Assembly: GCA_025358395.1 (NCBI GenBank) | Contig: JANYJT010000205.1 | Span: forward strand, 1 to 11,993 | Reading direction: 5' to 3' | DNA length: 11,993 nucleotides | Origin: Bacteroidia bacterium | GTDB taxonomy: Bacteria > Bacteroidota > Bacteroidia > Bacteroidales > Prolixibacteraceae | Part shown: piece after piece, positions 8,026 to 11,993 of the stretch | Position numbering within the stretch: the stretch's first letter is position 1 | Layout: every line of letters starts with the position of its first letter | The notes under the pieces: generated by a model | What the model was told of the DNA's origin: nothing | What the model saw: the letters and a program-made list of their open reading frames with translations, nothing else | The model's database searches: none | Translations under genes and position numbers: made by a program

Positions 8026-10059
8026 TTGGTTATTGAAGAAATTTATGATCATCAATTAAAGATTCCTATCGTGATAAATCTTAGCAACAAATTGCAAAGT
8101 CAAAATCCCATTTTTGACCATTCATTGGATCATTTACCAACGAATCTTACACACCGGGATGTTCTTACCAAATATGAGAAGGTTCCAACATTTATTTACC
8201 AGGAAAGTTCGGATGCATCAAAAGAAGTTGCCAGAGAAGTATCCAACTTAATACGCTGCAAACAAGGAAATGGTGAAAATTGTGTATTGGGACTCCCGAC
8301 TGGTTCTACCCAGTTGGGCATTTATGCCGAATTAGTGCGGATGCATAAAGAAGATGGTCTTAGTTTTCAAAATGTTATCACCTTTAATCTGGACGAATAT
8401 TATCCCTTATCTTCTCATTCGATTCATAGTTACCACCATTACATGCGCATGCATTTTTTCAACCACGTTAATATTTTGCCTGAGAATATCCATATTCCTG
8501 ATGGTACAATATTACTGGATGCTGTGCACGATTTCTGTCGCGAATATGAGAAAAAAATTGAAAGAGCCGGAGGCATTGATCTTTTGCTACTGGGTATTGG
8601 CAGAAGCGGACACATTGGATTCAATGAACCAGGTTCAGGAAGAAATACGAGAACCAGGATTATTACGCTAGATCCTGTAACACGTCAGGAGGAAGCAATT
8701 CAATTCCGCGGTTTTGAGAATGTTCCGAGGAGTGCCATTACCATTGGTATCTCCACCATACTGAATGCAAAAAAAATAATCTTATCTGCATTTGGTGAAA
8801 CAAAGGCTAAGGTGATTAAACAGATGGTTGAAGATGAGCCCAATAATCTTATTCCGGCATCCTACATTCAATTCCATTCTAATGCAAAAGTGATTCTTGA
8901 TAGCGGGGCTGCACTACATCTGATAAGGATGAAGACACCATGGCTATTGGATAGTATGGACTGGTCAGAGGATATTTTGATTAGAAAAGCGGTATTATGG
9001 TTATGTTCCAAAACAAACAAACCACTTTTGAAGCTTACTGGTAAAGATTATAATGATCATGGATTAAGCGATTTACTGGCTACTGTAGGATCTGCTTACA
9101 AAATCAATATCAAAGTATTCAATGATTTACAACATACGATTACCGGCTGGCCCGGGGGTAAACCAAATGTTGATGATACCTTCCGGCCCGAAAGGGCTTG
9201 TCCGGAAGTGAAAAAAATTATCATTTTCAGCCCTCATCCAGATGACGATGTCATTTCGATGGGGGGAACACTTCTTCGGTTAATCGAACAAGGTCATGAT
9301 GTTCATGTAGCCTACCAGGTTTCAGGTAATTTCGCGGTATCCGATGAATATGTGACCCGTTTTCTTGATTTTCATCAGGAGTATATTGAATTTTACGATC
9401 AGGAAAATCCTGTCGCTAAACTTCAGCATGACAAAATTCTTAATTTCATACAAAATAAGAAGGACAATGACGTTGATATCGCAGATCTAAGAAAAGTGAA
9501 AGGTTTGATCAGAAGAATGGAAGCCAGGTCTGCCTTAAGATATTTTGGACTAAAAAATGAAAACATTCATTTCCTGGATCTCCCATTTTATGAAACCGGC
9601 CTCAAATCAAAGGCTCCCATTGGAGAGAAAGATGTTCAGCTACTTATGAACCTGGTTGAGACTATCCAACCACATCAGATTTTTGCCGCGGGGGATTTAT
9701 CTGATCCACATGGTACCCATCGGGTTTGCCTTGACGCGATATTTATTGCACTCGAACATCTTAAAAATCAGGCATGGATGAATGATTGCTGGGTATGGCT
9801 ATACAGGGGAGCATGGGCCGAATGGGATGCCGACCAAATAGAAATGGCCGTTCCAATCAGCCCAATCGAATTATCCAGAAAAAGGGAGGCAATTCTTCGT
9901 CATCAATCACAAAAAGAGGGAGCCATGTTTATGGGAGAAGATGAGCGCGAATTCTGGCAAAGAGCCGAGGAAAGAAATCGTGCAACAGCCAAGCTCTATG
10001 ATGAACTTGGAATGGCTGAATATGAGGCAATGGAAGCTTTCGTAAAGTACTATCCTTGA
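8026..10059 (+). CDS. nagB: Glucosamine-6-phosphate deaminase fused to a PIG-L family deacetylase
   Basis: 677-residue two-domain protein. Residues about 50-310 form a NagB-type deaminase, which converts glucosamine-6-phosphate to fructose-6-phosphate and ammonia: PTGST (91-95), LDEYY with general-base D123 (122-126) and GIGRSGHIGFNEPGS (190-204). The position of the E. coli catalytic Asp141 is Ser194, while the His (196) and Glu (201) are kept. A linker with KDYNDHGLSDLL (340-351) leads to a PIG-L/LmbE-like domain (about 397-640) with the zinc motif SPHPDDD (402-408) and a second histidine cluster DPHGTH (560-565); such domains remove N-acetyl groups from sugars. This architecture is, to my knowledge, common in Bacteroidota, so it is not a cloning or assembly artefact. 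The TTG at 8026 follows an in-frame TGA at 8020. A GTG at 8071 (V-INLSNKL) matches remembered relatives better and would give 662 residues. Probably cytoplasmic; no signal peptide. Confidence 0.93.
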   Translation: MVIEEIYDHQLKIPIVINLSNKLQSQNPIFDHSLDHLPTNLTHRDVLTKYEKVPTFIYQESSDASKEVAREVSNLIRCKQGNGENCVLGLPTGSTQLGIYAELVRMHKEDGLSFQNVITFNLDEYYPLSSHSIHSYHHYMRMHFFNHVNILPENIHIPDGTILLDAVHDFCREYEKKIERAGGIDLLLLGIGRSGHIGFNEPGSGRNTRTRIITLDPVTRQEEAIQFRGFENVPRSAITIGISTILNAKKIILSAFGETKAKVIKQMVEDEPNNLIPASYIQFHSNAKVILDSGAALHLIRMKTPWLLDSMDWSEDILIRKAVLWLCSKTNKPLLKLTGKDYNDHGLSDLLATVGSAYKINIKVFNDLQHTITGWPGGKPNVDDTFRPERACPEVKKIIIFSPHPDDDVISMGGTLLRLIEQGHDVHVAYQVSGNFAVSDEYVTRFLDFHQEYIEFYDQENPVAKLQHDKILNFIQNKKDNDVDIADLRKVKGLIRRMEARSALRYFGLKNENIHFLDLPFYETGLKSKAPIGEKDVQLLMNLVETIQPHQIFAAGDLSDPHGTHRVCLDAIFIALEHLKNQAWMNDCWVWLYRGAWAEWDADQIEMAVPISPIELSRKREAILRHQSQKEGAMFMGEDEREFWQRAEERNRATAKLYDELGMAEYEAMEAFVKYYP

Positions 10060-10079
10060 TTTTCAATAAATAAAAAAAA

Positions 10080-10113
10080 TTGAATGACCATTCAATCAGT
10101 TGACTGGTCATTC
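10080..10113. repeat. Nested inverted repeat, possible operator or hairpin
   Basis: Bases 10080-10095 form the near-perfect palindrome TTGAATG-AC-CATTCAA (7-bp arms, 2-nt centre). The arm GAATGACCA (10082-10090) is repeated inverted as TGGTCATTC (10105-10113). Inside this longer repeat TCAA (10092-10095) pairs with TTGA (10100-10103) around the loop TCAG. A third small palindrome, TGACTGGTCA, lies at 10101-10110. The element sits 26 nt before the start of the GHL10 gene. Short palindromes of this type resemble TetR-family operators. As RNA the long form would be a stable hairpin, but it is followed on the plus strand only by TGTTTAAG, a poor terminator tail. On the minus strand it would be followed by a run of eight Ts. 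Confidence 0.5.
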
Positions 10114-10138
10114 TGTTTAAGTACTGTACCTATTTTAA

Positions 10139-11872
10139 ATGCGGCAAATGAATCCAATCCTTCGAATAATTTCACTCGTTTTGGTATTGATCTTTTTGAA
10201 CAACATTACAGTCAAAAGCTCAATTATCAAACTTCACCATCAAGGTTTAATTACTCAAGACCAACCGAAAGCAGTGAAATCAAGTGAATTCAGAGCCGTG
10301 TGGATCGCTACAATCAATAACATCGACTGGCCTTCAAAACCAAATTTATCTGTTGAAGAACAAAAAAACGAGTTTTTGAAGTTACTAGATACATTTCAAA
10401 AGTTTAATCTGAATGTTGTCATTCTTCAGGTCAGAGCTGCTTCCGATGCATTTTATCAGTCAAAAACTGAACCATGGTCCCAATTTCTAACCGGGAAACA
10501 AGGGAGAGCACCTATTCCATTCTATGATCCACTTGCATGGGCCATTGAAATGTGCCACCAACGAGGAATGGAACTGCATGCATGGTTTAATCCTTTCAGG
10601 GTGCGAAATATTGGATTTTATCCTCTTGACCCCAATAGTTTTGCCTCAAAAAATCCGCAATATGTAAAAGAATTTGACAAAAAACTTTTCCTGGATCCAG
10701 GGTATCCGCAGGTCATATCCCACTTGGTGAAAGTCATTGCTGAAGTTGCTAAAAAGTATGATGTAGATGCCATACTTCTCGATGATTATTTTTATCCTTA
10801 CCCCATCGAGGGAAAAAAATTTAGAGATGAATCAAGTTTTGCGAAATATGGACATACATTTTATCCCAAAAGAATAAAAGAATGGCGAAGGGAAAATATC
10901 AACCACTTTGTCTCCTCTCTTCACGATACGCTCCAGATAATCAATCCCGGGATAAAATTTGGCATAAGCCCGTTTGGAATCTGGAGAAACAAATCGGTTG
11001 ATGCCGATGGTTCGACGGGTCTTCGTGGACTAAGCTCATACGATGATTTATATGCCGATGTGCGCAAATGGCTGGTGATGGGATGGATCGACTACGTTAT
11101 TCCGCAATTGTACTGGGAAAAAGGAAATCATTTTGGTGACTTCACATCGCTGGTACAATGGTGGAGCGAGAATAGTTATGGAAAGCAGCTCTACATTGGT
11201 CAAGCTCTTTACAAAGCAGCAGTAGGAAAAAATGGATGGAGAGAGCCTGATGAATTAACTAACCAGATTAACTATTTAAGATCCAATGAAAAAGTAAGGG
11301 GTTTTGCCTTTTACAGTGCTTCCAACCTGGGAAAATTGTCAGCCGATCAAGCCAAAACATTGCGCGAGAAACAACTCAATAATGGTGCCCCTATACATGA
11401 TGACCGGCATAAAGAGCTGGCCTCCTCGGAAAAGTTAACCAAAACTGTCAGCGAACCTGTAACTGATCCAATCGATGTCGAATCCATAAAAAAAGAGTTT
11501 CTTAATTCGATCGACTACAATCCAATCTCCATCAGATCTGAATGGAGCTCCTTATCCGGGGATATTACCTTAACCAAAGTACAGGATGGAAATAGACTAT
11601 TGTCCTGGAATACACAAAACAACTCTGCTTCAGAATGGTTCGCTCTCGTCTCTTTCAGTCAGACCGGAAAAGGCAGATATAAGCAAATTGTTCAGGCAAT
11701 TTCGCAATCTGCTGATTTTAAGATTTCAAAACAAAAATGGCAAGAGTTGAAAAAAATGGAACTGCTTTTGATTTCTAGAGATGTTATCAACAAAAAAGAT
11801 CGATTTTCTACTTTCTTTGAGTTGAAAAGGAGAAAGACAAGAGAAGTGGCAAATCCATACAGACATCTATAA
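10139..11872 (+). CDS. Exported GHL10-type (DUF187) glycoside-hydrolase-like protein
   Basis: 577 residues. The N-terminus is a signal peptide or anchor (hydrophobic 10-24, IISLVLVLIFLNNIT, no lipobox cysteine), so it is exported to the periplasm or outer surface. Residues about 50-410 form the glycosyl-hydrolase-like 10 barrel (YngK-like): FRAVWIATINNIDWPS (51-66), ILQVRAASDAFYQS (95-108), AWFNPFR (148-154), LLDDYFYP (213-220) with acidic D215/D216, GISPFGIWRN (275-284), IPQLYWE (321-327) and GFAFYSASNL (388-397). The barrel is followed by a polar linker (about 415-450) and a C-terminal part (about 480-560) whose LLSW, WFALVSF and LLISRDVINKKDRFS segments suggest a divergent fibronectin-III-like domain. 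Substrates of the family are poorly known; some members are linked to peptidoglycan. The ATG at 10139 is used; ATG 10148 also gives a signal peptide. It stands alone between the palindromic element and a strong terminator. Confidence 0.88.
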   Translation: MRQMNPILRIISLVLVLIFLNNITVKSSIIKLHHQGLITQDQPKAVKSSEFRAVWIATINNIDWPSKPNLSVEEQKNEFLKLLDTFQKFNLNVVILQVRAASDAFYQSKTEPWSQFLTGKQGRAPIPFYDPLAWAIEMCHQRGMELHAWFNPFRVRNIGFYPLDPNSFASKNPQYVKEFDKKLFLDPGYPQVISHLVKVIAEVAKKYDVDAILLDDYFYPYPIEGKKFRDESSFAKYGHTFYPKRIKEWRRENINHFVSSLHDTLQIINPGIKFGISPFGIWRNKSVDADGSTGLRGLSSYDDLYADVRKWLVMGWIDYVIPQLYWEKGNHFGDFTSLVQWWSENSYGKQLYIGQALYKAAVGKNGWREPDELTNQINYLRSNEKVRGFAFYSASNLGKLSADQAKTLREKQLNNGAPIHDDRHKELASSEKLTKTVSEPVTDPIDVESIKKEFLNSIDYNPISIRSEWSSLSGDITLTKVQDGNRLLSWNTQNNSASEWFALVSFSQTGKGRYKQIVQAISQSADFKISKQKWQELKKMELLLISRDVINKKDRFSTFFELKRRKTREVANPYRHL

Positions 11873-11905
11873 ACATGAATAACTCAGATGAACTGTTAAA
11901 ACAAT

Positions 11906-11944
11906 AAAAAACCGCCCGGCAGAAATCTCCAGGGCGGTTTTTTT
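11906..11944 (+). terminator. Strong rho-independent terminator, likely bidirectional
   Basis: The arm AAAAAACCGCCC (11906-11917) pairs perfectly with GGGCGGTTTTTT (11932-11943) around a 14-nt loop. The six GC pairs are followed by a run of seven Ts (11938-11944). The matching A-run on the left means it would also terminate transcripts arriving from the right. It lies 33 nt after the GHL10 stop codon and so ends that transcription unit. The remaining bases to the right edge (11945-11993) are AT-rich and show no gene. Confidence 0.92.
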
Positions 11945-11993
11945 ATTGTCATTTTTAATATTACCGGGTAAATAAAAGTTCGCGGTATTTTGG

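Noticed and set aside
10084..10287. 67-codon plus-strand frame overlapping the start of the GHL10 gene
   Set aside because: It overlaps the signal-peptide coding region in another frame, has low-complexity composition and no family features.
11875..11907. Ten-codon ATG frame between the GHL10 gene and the terminator
   Set aside because: It is too short and has no supporting start signal or recognisable motif.
11986..11993. TATTTTGG at the right edge as a -7 promoter element
   Set aside because: It has one mismatch in the key TTTG, no -33 element at correct spacing, and nothing visible downstream.

Overview
The window reads as a chromosomal segment from a member of the Bacteroidota; I cannot place it in an order. 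The evidence is AT-rich DNA, start regions with little Shine-Dalgarno signal, several upstream matches to the Bacteroidota promoter pattern (TTTG about 20 bp before TAnnTTTG), a DUF4294 protein, a glucosamine-6-phosphate deaminase fused to a PIG-L deacetylase, and Bacteroidota-type dihydroorotase and polyprenol-phosphate mannose synthase. These family assignments rest on remembered family sequences, not on a search.

Layout from left to right. Bases 1-415 hold no gene I can support. They do contain a good leftward promoter match (215-246), which suggests a gene or small RNA running off the left edge. A rightward pair follows: polyprenol-phosphate mannosyltransferase (416-1153) and dihydroorotase pyrC (1200-2570). 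The pyrC stop codon directly abuts the stop codon of the convergent aspartate kinase lysC (2571-3827, minus strand). A 131-bp intergenic region with outward-facing promoter candidates separates lysC from the repair translocase mfd (3959-7327). The mfd stop overlaps by 4 nt the start of a secreted DUF4294 protein (7324-7965). The NagB/PIG-L fusion (8026-10059) follows behind its own promoter match. A nested inverted repeat (10080-10113) then precedes an exported GHL10-type glycoside-hydrolase-like protein (10139-11872). A strong intrinsic terminator (11906-11944) closes the region.

Functionally this is mostly a housekeeping neighbourhood: pyrimidine and aspartate-family biosynthesis, lipid-linked mannose supply, transcription-coupled repair and amino-sugar metabolism. 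The last two large genes could be linked by amino-sugar or peptidoglycan turnover, but that is inference from adjacency. I found no CRISPR array, rRNA, tRNA, insertion sequence, prophage gene or defence system. The points most worth a second look are the altered catalytic residue in the NagB domain, the deaminase-deacetylase fusion, the palindromic element before the GHL10 gene, the Gln-for-His replacement in the dihydroorotase metal motif, and the unexplained leftward promoter.
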